In this document: piece by piece, positions 51,924 through 60,493 of the stretch
Layout of the letters: each line of letters starts with the position of its first letter
How positions within the stretch are numbered: the stretch's first letter is position 1
DNA from: Luteitalea sp. TBR-22
GTDB taxonomy: Bacteria; Acidobacteriota; Vicinamibacteria; Vicinamibacterales; Vicinamibacteraceae
Reading direction: 5' to 3'
DNA length: 64,000 bases
NCBI RefSeq assembly: GCF_016865485.1
Contig: NZ_AP024452.1
Span: forward strand, 1,758,501 to 1,822,500
Made by a program: the position numbers and the translations under genes
Notes under the pieces: generated by a model
What the model saw: only the letters and a program-made list of their open reading frames with translations
Databases searched by the model: none
Told to the model about the DNA's origin: nothing

Positions 51924-54046
51924 ACCCGCGGCGCGACGAGACGATCGAGGTCGAGCGGTACGAACTGGCCGCGCCGCCCACCTACGTCTTCGAGATGGAG
52001 CGGCGGACGTTCCTCGCCATCTTCGGCGTCCTGGGCAGCGGCCTGCTCGTCGCCGCGACGCAGGCGCACGCGCAGGAGTCCGGCGGGCAAGCGGGCTCGC
52101 GCAGCCTGCCCACCGACGTCAAGGCCTGGGTGCACGTCGGCGAGGACGGGCGCGTCACCGGCTACACCGGCAAGACCGAGATCGGGCAGAACATCCGCAC
52201 CTCGCTCGCGCAGGCGATCGCCGACGAGTTGCACGTGCCGCTCGATCGCGTGTCGCTGGTGATGGCCGACACCGACCTGGTGCCCTTCGACCAGGGCACC
52301 TTCGGATCGCTCTCCACGCCCCGCATGGCGCCCGTGCTGGCGCGGGCGGCGGTCACCGCGCGCGAGATGCTGATCGACCGCGCGGCCGCGCGCCTCGGCG
52401 CACCGCGGGCGTCGCTGTCGTGCGCCGACGGCCGGATCAGCGGCGCCGGCAGGTCGGTGGCCTTCGGGGAACTGGTCAAGGGCGCGCAGCTGACCGGCGC
52501 CGTGCCGGCTGACGCGCCGCTGATGCCGCGCAGCGCCTGGCAGGTGCGCGGCACGGCCGCGAAGAAGGTCGATGGCCGCAGCTTCGTCACCGGCGCGCAC
52601 CGCTACACGCCCGACCTGACGCGCCCCGGCATGGTCCACGGGCGCGTCCTGCGGCCGAAGGGCTACGCCGGGACGCTCACCTCGCTCGACGACAGTGCCG
52701 CAAGGGCGATCGACGGCGTCACCGTCGTCCGTGACGGCAGCTTCGCCGGGGTGGTCGCGCCGAGCGCCCGGGTGGCGCGACGCGCGGCGGCCGCGGTCAA
52801 GGCCGAGTGGACCGTGCCTGCCGACCTGCCTTCCTCGATGACGGTGTACGACCACCTCAAGGCGACCGGTTCGGCCGCCTCGGCCGGCAGGGGAGCGGCG
52901 CCGACACAGGTGGGCGATCCGGCCCGGGCTCGCGCTTCGGCGGCCCGGTCGTTCACGGCCTCGTACCGCATCCCCTACATCGCGCACGTCCCGCTCGAGC
53001 CCCGTGCCGCCGTCGCCGAGTGGACCGGCGACAAGCTCACCGTGTGGACCGGGACGCAGCGCCCCTTCGGCGTGCGCGCCGAGCTCGCCACGGCGTTCCG
53101 GGTCCCCGAGGAGCGCGTGCGAGTGATCGTGCCCGACACCGGGTCGGCATACGGCGGCAAGCACACGGGCGAGTGCGCCGTCGAAGCCGCGCGCCTCGCG
53201 AAGGCCGTCGGCAAGCCCGTCAAGGTCGTCTACTCGCGGCCCGAGGAGTTCTCGTTCGGCTACCTGCGCCCGGCGGGTGTGATCGACGTCGCCGCTGCCG
53301 TCGACGCCAACGGGACGCTGGTCGCCTGGGAGTTCGACAACTGGAACTCCGGCGGGGCGGGGCTCGCGACGCCCTACGACGTGCCGAACGTGCGCACGCA
53401 GTTCCACCAGTGCGACTCGCCGCTGCGGCAGGGCTCCTATCGAGGCCTGGCGTCGACGGCCAATCACTTCGCGCGCGAGATGCACATGGACGCGATTGCG
53501 CGGGCGCTCGGCGTCGATGCCGTGGAGTTCCGCGTGCGCCATCTCGCCGGCAACGAGCGGGTGCGCGCGGTGCTGCAGGCGGCCGCGAAGGCCGCGGGCT
53601 GGCCGACGCCGTCGGCGGCGGGGCGAGGACTGGGCATCGCCTGTGGCACCGACAAGGGCAGCTACATCGCCACGGCGGCCGAGGTGAGCCGCGTCGACAA
53701 CATCATCAAGGTCGAGAGGCTGGTCGTGGCGTTCGAGTGTGGCGCCATCGTCAACCCCGACGGCGTCCGCAACCAGGTGGAGGGCTCGATCGTGCAGGGT
53801 CTCGGCGGCGCCCTGTTCGAGGCGATCGCGTTCGCCAACGGCGTCATCACCAACGGCAACATGGCGTCGTATCGCGTCCCGCGGTTCCGCGACGTGCCGC
53901 CGATCGAGCTGGTGATGCTCGATCGGCCGGATCTGCCATCGGTCGGCGCCGGCGAGACGCCCATCGTGTGCGTGGCGCCGGCGATCGGGTCGGCGGCGCG
54001 TGCGCTGGGCACGGTGAACGACGCCATGCCCGTGCGCTTCGCCTGA
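51920..54046 (+). CDS. Molybdopterin-binding hydroxylase large subunit (IorB-like)
   Basis: The product has 708 residues. A Tat-like ERRTFLAIFGVLGSGLLVAA segment (about 26-45) marks export, as in isoquinoline 1-oxidoreductase beta. Domains: a first MoCo-binding half (VTGYTGKTEIGQNIRTSLAQ), the a/b hammerhead near 210-300, and the main MoCoBD half (GSAYGGKHTGECAVEAARLA, QGSYRGLAST). The catalytic Glu is in VGAGETP near the C-terminus. It hydroxylates an aldehyde or N-heterocycle in the periplasm. No cytochrome or cofactor-chaperone (XdhC) gene is adjacent. Confidence 0.9.
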   Translation: MNPRRDETIEVERYELAAPPTYVFEMERRTFLAIFGVLGSGLLVAATQAHAQESGGQAGSRSLPTDVKAWVHVGEDGRVTGYTGKTEIGQNIRTSLAQAIADELHVPLDRVSLVMADTDLVPFDQGTFGSLSTPRMAPVLARAAVTAREMLIDRAAARLGAPRASLSCADGRISGAGRSVAFGELVKGAQLTGAVPADAPLMPRSAWQVRGTAAKKVDGRSFVTGAHRYTPDLTRPGMVHGRVLRPKGYAGTLTSLDDSAARAIDGVTVVRDGSFAGVVAPSARVARRAAAAVKAEWTVPADLPSSMTVYDHLKATGSAASAGRGAAPTQVGDPARARASAARSFTASYRIPYIAHVPLEPRAAVAEWTGDKLTVWTGTQRPFGVRAELATAFRVPEERVRVIVPDTGSAYGGKHTGECAVEAARLAKAVGKPVKVVYSRPEEFSFGYLRPAGVIDVAAAVDANGTLVAWEFDNWNSGGAGLATPYDVPNVRTQFHQCDSPLRQGSYRGLASTANHFAREMHMDAIARALGVDAVEFRVRHLAGNERVRAVLQAAAKAAGWPTPSAAGRGLGIACGTDKGSYIATAAEVSRVDNIIKVERLVVAFECGAIVNPDGVRNQVEGSIVQGLGGALFEAIAFANGVITNGNMASYRVPRFRDVPPIELVMLDRPDLPSVGAGETPIVCVAPAIGSAARALGTVNDAMPVRFA

Positions 54047-54118
54047 TCGGCACGGCCGGCCCCTGACAGCCGGTGGTCCTGCGCGAGCCTGGCCGTCGCC
54101 GACCCTGTGGGAATTTCA

Positions 54119-54148
54119 GCCGGGGTGCGGAAAGCTTCGCACCCCGGC
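54119..54148. terminator. Bidirectional hairpin, 11-bp stem
   Basis: GCCGGGGTGCG (54119-54129) and its exact complement (54138-54148) with an 8-base loop (gaaagctt) lie between the convergent IorB-like and Hsp20 genes, six bases before the Hsp20 stop. Confidence 0.7.
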
Positions 54149-54154
54149 ACGTGG

Positions 54155-54682
54155 TCACTTGGTGACCGGGACGGGCTCGGTGATGGGCAGCTGCCGGGTC
54201 GCCGGCGCGGTCGGCGCCGCAATCTCGAACGCCACCTCGAGGACGCCATCCTTGAACGTGGCCACCGCGGAGTCGGCCTTCACGACCTCCGGCAGGGCCA
54301 GCGTGCGGGAGAAGTGCCCGTAGGAGCGCTCGGTGCGGTAGTACCCGTCAGCCGTGTCGCGGCTCGATTCCCGCCGTTCCCCCTCGATCGTCAGCACGTG
54401 CTCGCCGACCTCGACCTTGATGCCCTCGCGGGTCATGCCCGGCAGGTCGGCGCGGAAGAACAACTTGCCGTCCTTCTCCTGCACTTCGACGGCCGGCAAC
54501 CAGCCGGCGTGGGCCGTCTCGAACAGCCGCGAGGCGAGCGGCCAGCGACCGACGCCCATGCCGACATCATTGAAGAAGCTTTCGATGTCGTCGCTCAGCG
54601 CGCGCATCAGGCTGTAGGGCGTGCGGGTGGTGATGGCCGACGTCGCCTTCGGCGTCGGGCGCGCAACGGTGGTGGTGGCCAT
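54155..54682 (-). CDS. Hsp20/alpha-crystallin small heat-shock protein
   Basis: The product has 175 residues. GGAGGG lies six bases upstream of ATG 54682. The alpha-crystallin domain spans about 60-160: LPAVEVQEKDGKLFFRADLP, GMTREGIKVEVGEHVLTIEG, YGHFSRTLALPEVV and KDGVLEVAFEI; the C-terminal tail has ITEPVPV, similar to the I-x-I/V motif. It would act as an ATP-independent holdase. No heat-shock (CIRCE/HrcA) operator is evident upstream. Confidence 0.92.
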   Translation of the reverse strand: MATTTVARPTPKATSAITTRTPYSLMRALSDDIESFFNDVGMGVGRWPLASRLFETAHAGWLPAVEVQEKDGKLFFRADLPGMTREGIKVEVGEHVLTIEGERRESSRDTADGYYRTERSYGHFSRTLALPEVVKADSAVATFKDGVLEVAFEIAAPTAPATRQLPITEPVPVTK

Positions 54683-54855
54683 ATGAGTCCCTCCGGTGTC
54701 GGCCCACCGGCACGCCGCTGCCCACGCGCGTGGCGTCGCTGCCAGCTGCGGGGCGCTCGGTGCGTCCACGGGGCCACCCTGGACGGATGCATCAGGCGTG
54801 CCTGTGCGGCGCCGCCGCCGGGGCCGACGGCCGCGCCTCGATTGCGAACTCCGGC

Positions 54856-55635
54856 TCAGATGCCCACGTACCAGGACCAGCCGTTCTGGATGTTGCCGGC
54901 CCGCCCGTGGTCGTCGAACGTGTCGGTGACGACAATGCGGTCGAGGAACTTGAGGCTCTTGTACCCGAGTTGCCGTTCGACGCGCAGGCGCAGCGGGCCA
55001 CCATGCGGAACCGGCAAGGGCCGGCCGTTCATCGCGTACGCGAGCAGGGTCTGCGGGTGCAGGGCGTCCACCATGTCGATGCCGTCGGCCCAGCCGTCGA
55101 AGGCGTGGAACTGCACGAATCGGGCACTGGGCAGCGTCCCGGCGGCGGCGAGCACGTGCGACAGGGCGACGCCCGTCCATTCCGCGATGGCCGACCAGCC
55201 TTCCTCGCACGTGTGCCGCGTGATCTGGGTGCGGCTCGGGTAGCGGCGCAGCGCCTCCAGCGTGTAGGTGCCAGGACGCGCGACACGGCCCTCGACCTTC
55301 AACGCGAACTCGCGGAACTCCGTGGCGCGCAGCCGCCCGTAGCGCTCGCCGTCGGGGCCGTAGAACGGACGTGCCGGGTCGGCCGGATCGGTGGTGCCGA
55401 TGGCGGGGAACGACGAGATGTCGGCCCGCGTGTACTCGCGCACCAGCGAGTCGGTCGGCAGCACCGCCCGGTGCGCCACGTAGGTGAGGTTGTCCCCGAG
55501 GCGCAGCAGGTGGCCGTACGTCGGCGGGAGCTCGCGTCCCGCGCAGCCCTGGACGAGCAACCCGCCGGCCAGGCCGCCGGCCCCCGTGAGTGCGGCGCGC
55601 AGCACGTCGCGCCTGCTGGGAATGTGTCTGGGCAT
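54856..55635 (-). CDS. Tat-exported molybdopterin-dependent oxidoreductase
   Basis: The product has 259 residues with a Tat signal (SRRDVLRAALTGAGGLAGG) and a lipobox-like QGC. The sulfite-oxidase fold is shown by GRVARPGTYTLEALRRYPSR, the molybdenum-ligating Cys in RHTCEEGWSAIAEWTGV, and LAYAMNGRPLPVPHGGPLRL. LKFLDRIVVTDTF and WSWYVG follow. It resembles MsrP/YedY and related periplasmic oxidoreductases. It follows, four bases downstream, a cytochrome b gene that should be its electron partner. Confidence 0.88.
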   Translation of the reverse strand: MPRHIPSRRDVLRAALTGAGGLAGGLLVQGCAGRELPPTYGHLLRLGDNLTYVAHRAVLPTDSLVREYTRADISSFPAIGTTDPADPARPFYGPDGERYGRLRATEFREFALKVEGRVARPGTYTLEALRRYPSRTQITRHTCEEGWSAIAEWTGVALSHVLAAAGTLPSARFVQFHAFDGWADGIDMVDALHPQTLLAYAMNGRPLPVPHGGPLRLRVERQLGYKSLKFLDRIVVTDTFDDHGRAGNIQNGWSWYVGI

Positions 55636-55639
55636 GCGG

Positions 55640-56386
55640 TCAGCCTCCGATCGTCATCGCGCGGACCTGCCGGCGGAAACCCGTGGCGATCACCATCGCC
55701 AGGTGCACGAGCGCAAACGCCACCAGGGCCGCCCACGTCCCGAAGTGGATCGTGCGTGCCGACTGCATGCCGCCGAACAGCGTGAGCAGCGACGGGACGG
55801 CCGCAGTGACCGCCGGGGACATGGCGAGGCCGGTGAGGGCGGCGAGCGGGACCAGTCCGAACACCACGGCCGAGTACGCCCACTTCTGCAGCGTGCCGTA
55901 CGGCGCGCCCGCGCCGCCCGCGACCTCGAGGCGTACGTGCCGCCGCACGTCCTCGGCGATGCGCGCCGGCCGGAGATCGTCGGCGGTCGGCACGACGCGC
56001 CGCCGCAGGTGGCCGGTGAGGACGCCGAGCCCGACGTAGGCGACACCAGCCGCGACCAGCGTCCACGCCGCCAGGAAGTGAAGGCTGCGACCCCAGGAAT
56101 TCTGGTTGAAGATCTCGTAGGTGCGACTGGCCGTCACCGGCGACCCCGGGCCCGGCGTGAACGGCGTGGCCGGCGTCCATCCGCCGTGACGGTGGTTGCG
56201 GCTGATGGGCAGTTCGATCAGCGCCGGCGTGAGGTCGTTGCCGACCTCGCCCCAGTACAGGCGCGGGTGCGCCATGAGGATGACCACGCCGGTGAACGCG
56301 AGCAGCGCGATGCTCAGGGCGGCAATCCAGTGCGTGCAGCGCATCCACACGGGGTGGCGCGCCACGGACGGAGCGGCGGGTGTCAT
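55640..56386 (-). CDS. Cytochrome b561-type membrane subunit
   Basis: The product has 248 residues with four to five membrane helices. RHPVWMRCTHWIAALSIALL starts the di-haem cytochrome b/b561 domain; haem-ligand histidines are in the first helix (CTHW), LHFLAAWTLV, RTIHFGTWAAL and LVHLAMV. An inserted loop (PISRNHRHGGWTPATPFTPG) faces the periplasm. It is the quinone-side partner of the molybdopterin oxidoreductase downstream; the pair parallels MsrPQ, although MsrQ itself is a different (ferric-reductase-like) cytochrome. Confidence 0.87.
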   Translation of the reverse strand: MTPAAPSVARHPVWMRCTHWIAALSIALLAFTGVVILMAHPRLYWGEVGNDLTPALIELPISRNHRHGGWTPATPFTPGPGSPVTASRTYEIFNQNSWGRSLHFLAAWTLVAAGVAYVGLGVLTGHLRRRVVPTADDLRPARIAEDVRRHVRLEVAGGAGAPYGTLQKWAYSAVVFGLVPLAALTGLAMSPAVTAAVPSLLTLFGGMQSARTIHFGTWAALVAFALVHLAMVIATGFRRQVRAMTIGG

Positions 56387-56444
56387 GGCTGTGGTGCCCG
56401 ATGGTACGCCCGGTGGGCGGCGGGCGCCAGCACGAGTCCTCGGG

Positions 56445-57071
56445 TCAGTCCTTGCGCGGCTTCTGTGGTACCGGTGTTTCGCCGCGCGCGAGCATGTCGA
56501 CGAGGCTGGCGATCTTCCTGGCCCGGCCGGCCGCCGTGCGCATGGTGGTGACGCGGAACGTGAGCGCGAAGAGGTTCTGCTTGCCGAGCGTGCGGAAGGT
56601 GGCGAGCGCCCGCGGGTTGGCGTCGATCGCGGCGCGCAGGTCGGGCGGGATGGTCTCGGCCGAGCCGGCGCGGACCGGCGCGTAGGCGGCGTCCCATCGG
56701 CCGTCCGCCTTGGCGGCGTCCACCTGACGCTGGCCGTGCGGCGTCATGCGGCCAGCCGCCGTGAGCCTGGCGATGTGCTCGCGATTGACCTGGCTCCAGA
56801 GGCTCTTCGGCCGGCGCGGCGTGTAGCGCTGCAGGTACGACACCTCGTCGAGTCCACGCCTGAGCCCGTCGATCCAGCCCCAGCAGAGGGCGACGTCGAG
56901 CGCCTCGCCGATGGTGATGGACGGGATTCCGGAGCCCTTCTTGTAGACGCGAATCCAGATCTCGTCCGCGCGGTCGTGGTGCTTGCGCATCCAGGTCTCG
57001 AACGCGGCGGCGGTGCGGAACGACTTCTCCTGGCCTGGCGCGGGGGTGAGGGGCGGCATGGGCGGGACCAT
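56445..57071 (-). CDS. YdeI/OmpD-associated family protein
   Basis: The product has 208 residues. SFRTAAAFETWMRKHH, EIWIRVYKKGSG, ITIGEALDVALCWGWIDGLR, YLQRYTPRRPKSLWSQVNRE and FRTLGKQNLFALTFRV are the conserved stretches of the YdeI family, linked in Salmonella to antimicrobial-peptide and polymyxin resistance. Soluble and cytosolic here. The start at 57071 or 57059 cannot be decided. Confidence 0.85.
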   Translation of the reverse strand: MVPPMPPLTPAPGQEKSFRTAAAFETWMRKHHDRADEIWIRVYKKGSGIPSITIGEALDVALCWGWIDGLRRGLDEVSYLQRYTPRRPKSLWSQVNREHIARLTAAGRMTPHGQRQVDAAKADGRWDAAYAPVRAGSAETIPPDLRAAIDANPRALATFRTLGKQNLFALTFRVTTMRTAAGRARKIASLVDMLARGETPVPQKPRKD

Positions 57072-57074
57072 GGT

Positions 57075-57098
57075 AATGCGGCGATGCCGCGACGCCGA
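57075..57098. repeat. Octamer repeat AATGCGGC/GATGCCGC, three units
   Basis: Units aatgcggc, gatgccgc and gacgccga lie four bases upstream of the minus-strand YdeI start. GATGCCGC is shared with 10092. Confidence 0.4.
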
Positions 57099-57166
57099 CC
57101 GCCGAAGGACGAAGGGGTGCCCACATGCGCGGCGGCGCCGCGGCCAGGCGCACGGTGGCCGACGCG

Positions 57167-57763
57167 CTATCGGAAAGGAACGCCGAACGCCGAACGTGGG
57201 TGCCGGCCCGCTCCGGACGCAGGCGTCGGATCAGGGCACGCCAGAGAGGTCGGCTGCGCCTGGGTGGCGAGGCGCACGCAACGTTGCAGCAGGGCGAGTT
57301 GCTCATCGCGCACCGACTCACTGTCCCGGCACAGCCGGAGGTGCCGGCCGTCGGCCAGGGTCACGCTGATCGTGTAGGTCGTGTACGACTGGCTGCCCGA
57401 CTCGCTGGAGTAGCGGCCGGCCTCGAAGGGCGCGACCTGCGCGTACGGCACCGTTTGCACGGGCCGGCCTGCGGCGTCCTCGAAGGTGAGCGTGCGCGAC
57501 AGGTTGTCGAAGCGCAGCACGGGCGGTCGGCGTGGGCGTCGCCACATCGCCCACCCGCCGCCCGCGGCGCCGAGGGCCAGCGCGAACAGGCCGTAGGCCC
57601 AGACGCGATCGGCGACCTCGCCCTGCCAGAGCGCCTGACCGCCGAAGACGGTCAGCAGGACGGCGGCGGCCGCAAACGGCAGCACCGCGAGCACCTGCGT
57701 GTCCGGGTCGCCCGCAAAGCGCGCCCCCGTGGCATCGGCATGTTGGAGCGTGTAGTCGTACAC
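57167..57763 (-). CDS. Membrane protein of unknown function
   Basis: The product has 198 residues. Two membrane helices at about 27-42 and 54-72; the rest is a soluble beta domain (PVLRFDNLSRTLTFED, SQSYTTYTISVTLADGR). The last 30 residues read through GAACGCC-type heptamers (57175-57195) before the stop at 57167, giving an atypical tail (GRHPRSAFGVPFR). Function unknown. Confidence 0.65.
   Translation of the reverse strand: MYDYTLQHADATGARFAGDPDTQVLAVLPFAAAAVLLTVFGGQALWQGEVADRVWAYGLFALALGAAGGGWAMWRRPRRPPVLRFDNLSRTLTFEDAAGRPVQTVPYAQVAPFEAGRYSSESGSQSYTTYTISVTLADGRHLRLCRDSESVRDEQLALLQRCVRLATQAQPTSLACPDPTPASGAGRHPRSAFGVPFR
57175..57195. repeat. GCCGAAC heptamer repeat inside a coding 3' end
   Basis: Units aaggaac, gccgaac and gccgaac lie in phase within the last ten codons of the minus-strand gene that ends at 57167. 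Confidence 0.5.
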
Positions 57764-57806
57764 GCCCGCATTCTAGGGGCATCGCGCCCGGCGCGTGCGG
57801 CATCAC

Positions 57807-58982
57807 TCATGACGTTCGCGCTCCCATCACTCCCGCGAGGGCGAGGGTGGCGAATGCGGCGCCGGTGAGGAACGTGGCTGGCGCGCCCCACCGCGCCCAG
57901 AGCGCGCCGGCGATCACGCTGGCGAGTAGCAGCGACACACCGCTGGCGAGATTGAAGACGCCGAAGGCGGTGCCTCGGAGGTCCGCCGGCGCGGCGTCGG
58001 CCACCATCGCCGCGAACAGCCCCTGTGTCAGTCCCATGTGCACCCCCCACAGCACCACGCCGGGCAGCATCGCCATCCAGTCGATCGCGCCAGCGAGGAT
58101 CAGGTCGGCGCCGACGAGTGCGAGCAGGCCCCAGGCCAGGAGGGTGCGCCGCGACAGCCGGTCCGCCAGCCGACCCGCTGGATAGGCCGTGGCCGCATAG
58201 GTGACGTTCATCAGCACCATCACGAGCGGGATCAGGGCCGCGCGAACGCCGGCGTGCTGGGCGCGCAGCACCAGGAAGGCCTCGCTGAACCGCGCCAGGG
58301 TGAAGACCGCGCCGACGCCGACCACGCCCCAGTAGCGGGCGGGCAGGCGCGCCAGGGCCGCGAGGCGAACCGGCGGCGGGCTGCCAGGCGCGTGTTCACG
58401 GGCCGGCTCCCGGACGCCGATCACCAGCAGCGCGACCGCCAGGGCCGCCGGCACGACCGACACCCAGAAGATCGCCCGGAAGTCGCCACGCCAGTGCAGC
58501 ATCAGCACCACGGCCACGAGTGGCCCGAGGAAGGCGCCCGTGGTGTCGAGCGACTGGCGCAAGCCGAAGGCCGCGCCCCTGGCTCCCGGTGGCGCCAGGT
58601 CGGCCACCAGCGCGTCGCGTGGTGCCCCGCGCACCCCCTTGCCGACGCGATCGACCAGGCGCGCCGCCAGGACCATGCCGCTCCCGCTCGCGAGCGCGAA
58701 CAGCGGCTTGGTCACGGCACTCAGCGCATACCCGCCGACGGTGAGGCCCTTCCTCGAGCCGAGGCGATCGCTCAACGCTCCGGAGAACACCTTGGCGATG
58801 AGGGCCGTGGACTCGGCCAGCCCCTCGAGCACGCCGACGGCGAGCACGCTCGCGCCGAGCGTGTCGACGAGGAAGAGCGGCAGCAGCGCGTGGACCATCT
58901 CCGACGAGATGTCCATCAGCATGCTCACGAGTCCGAGGACCCAGATGGCTGCCGGCAGGCGCGTCCGCGGCATGTGACTCAC
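57807..58982 (-). CDS. MFS transporter
   Basis: The product has 391 residues with about twelve membrane helices. The loop after helix 2 reads GALSDRLGSRKGLTVGGYAL, a major facilitator motif A (G-x-x-x-D-R-x-G-R-K variant). VFGVFNLASGVSLLLASVIA-like segments appear in the C-terminal half. The DRVGKGVRGAPRDALVADLA stretch is typical of a small group of uncharacterised bacterial drug/nutrient-type MFS proteins. Substrate unknown. Confidence 0.87.
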   Translation of the reverse strand: MSHMPRTRLPAAIWVLGLVSMLMDISSEMVHALLPLFLVDTLGASVLAVGVLEGLAESTALIAKVFSGALSDRLGSRKGLTVGGYALSAVTKPLFALASGSGMVLAARLVDRVGKGVRGAPRDALVADLAPPGARGAAFGLRQSLDTTGAFLGPLVAVVLMLHWRGDFRAIFWVSVVPAALAVALLVIGVREPAREHAPGSPPPVRLAALARLPARYWGVVGVGAVFTLARFSEAFLVLRAQHAGVRAALIPLVMVLMNVTYAATAYPAGRLADRLSRRTLLAWGLLALVGADLILAGAIDWMAMLPGVVLWGVHMGLTQGLFAAMVADAAPADLRGTAFGVFNLASGVSLLLASVIAGALWARWGAPATFLTGAAFATLALAGVMGARTS

Positions 58983-59016
58983 GCCTGCATCATCCTCCGA
59001 TCGCGTGTCGCGTGCC

Positions 59017-59484
59017 TCAGGCGCGCTCGATGCGCGCCGCGTAGCAGCCGCGCACGGCGTAGTGCGCCTGCACGTAGCTGACGCGCGGATCGTCGAGCAG
59101 CGCGAGGATCGGGCCCTCGGCGTCGGCGCCCGAGACCAGGGTCGCGTCGACCATCATGTGTGCCGTGTCGAAGGCCCGCAGCGACAGCGGACGGTGCTGC
59201 ATCACCTCCGGCAGGCGCCCTACCGTCTCGGCTGCCCGCTCGGCCCCCTCACGCACGAAGATCGCGTGACTGGCGCGGTACGGCGAATCGCCGGGCTGGT
59301 GCACGTAGTTCAGCAGGAGGGCCGTCTCTCCGGGCTGCAGGTCACGCAATTCGACGCGGTCGGGAAATCCCGGCGTGCGGTCGACGATGTAGCGGCGTGC
59401 GTTGTGGGTCGCGAGCGCCTCGTCGGAGAGGTGATAGAGGTGGCGGAAGGGCGAGGGGTCCAGGCCGATGACACGGTAGCTCAT
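59017..59484 (-). CDS. DUF1203 family protein
   Basis: The product has 155 residues. ATG 59484 with GGAG six bases upstream. DPSPFRHLYHLSDEALATHN, DLQPGETALLLNYVHQPGDS, PYRASHAIFVREGA and VSYVQAHYAVRGCYAARI are conserved DUF1203 segments. Function unknown; no signal peptide. Confidence 0.85.
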   Translation of the reverse strand: MSYRVIGLDPSPFRHLYHLSDEALATHNARRYIVDRTPGFPDRVELRDLQPGETALLLNYVHQPGDSPYRASHAIFVREGAERAAETVGRLPEVMQHRPLSLRAFDTAHMMVDATLVSGADAEGPILALLDDPRVSYVQAHYAVRGCYAARIERA

Positions 59485-59650
59485 GACGTCTCCAGTCGAA
59501 GGAGACGCCACTCTAGCGAGCGGGCGGCGCGGGTCGCACTCCGGTTTGTGCCGCCGGTTCGATCGACACGACGGTGCAGGGCGCGACGGCGGGAGAACGA
59601 ATCGCGCGCATCAGCTTGCGCTTGGCGCGACATGCGCGCGTCATTGAAGG

Positions 59651-60304
59651 ATGGACTGGCTGCGACAACGCTCCCTGACGCTGGTGATGATGGCCCTCTT
59701 CGCCATCTGCGCGGTGGCGCAGGTGCTGACCGGCTGGCACGAGTACAACGCGAGCCAGGCCGACCACGGGGCCGCGATGGTCACCCTTGGCGGCTACTTC
59801 GCGACGGGGCATCTGTGGGAGGCGTTGTTCGAGAACTGGGAGAGCGAGTTCCTGCAGATGGCCGCCTTCGTGGTGCTCACCACGCGCCTGGTCCAGCGGG
59901 GCTCGCCCGAGTCGCGCCGTCCGGGCGTGGTGGAGCCGTTCGACGCCGACCCGCGACGCTTCCGCGAGATGCCGGGCGCGCCGTGGCCGGTGCGCAAGGG
60001 CGGGCTCTGGCTCCGGCTCTACGAGTCGTCGCTCGGCCTCGCGTTCGTGCTGCTGTTCCTGGTGTCGTGGATCGGCCACGCCTTGGGCGGCTTCTTCGAG
60101 TTCCGGCACGACCAGCTGGCGCACGGCGGCCCCTCGCCCGACCTGCTGGAGTACCTGTCGTCGCCGCGCTTCTGGTTCGAGTCGTTCCAGAACTGGCAGA
60201 GCGAGTTCCTGGCGATCGCGGCCATGGTCTGGTTGTCGGTGTACCTGCGGCAGCGGGGATCGCCCGAATCCAAGCCGGTACACGCCAGCCACGACGAGAG
60301 CTGA
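59651..60304 (+). CDS. DUF6766-type membrane protein
   Basis: The product has 217 residues with four membrane helices. The phrase FENWESEFLQMAAFVVLTT recurs as FQNWQSEFLAIAAMVWLSV, and QRGSPES appears after each, so the protein is an internal duplication. GWHEYN, GHLWEALFENWE and QLAHGGPS fit the DUF6766 family. Function unknown. tRNA-Pro lies 43 bases downstream. Confidence 0.82.
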   Translation: MDWLRQRSLTLVMMALFAICAVAQVLTGWHEYNASQADHGAAMVTLGGYFATGHLWEALFENWESEFLQMAAFVVLTTRLVQRGSPESRRPGVVEPFDADPRRFREMPGAPWPVRKGGLWLRLYESSLGLAFVLLFLVSWIGHALGGFFEFRHDQLAHGGPSPDLLEYLSSPRFWFESFQNWQSEFLAIAAMVWLSVYLRQRGSPESKPVHASHDES

Positions 60305-60347
60305 CGGGTGGACGGTCACGAGGCAGTGGTACGATTTCGACTCCGGT

Positions 60348-60424
60348 CGGGGCGTAGCTCAGCCTGGTAGAGCGCTCGCTTTGGGAGCGAGAAGTCGCAG
60401 GTTCGAATCCTGTCGCCCCGACCA
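60348..60424 (+). tRNA. tRNA-Pro (anticodon TGG)
   Basis: A complete cloverleaf. Acceptor stem CGGGGCG (60348-60354) pairs with CGCCCCG (60414-60420); discriminator A at 60421 and an encoded CCA (60422-60424). Anticodon stem CTCGC/GCGAG with loop TTTGGGA, anticodon TGG. T-arm GCAGGTTCGAATCCTGT. The gene reads on the plus strand. Confidence 0.97.
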
Positions 60425-60493
60425 TCCTCACTGCGTTCGTCTGGTCGGCGCGACCGCCTTCAGGCCCGCGGCTCCGCCTGCGGCTCGCCGTCG

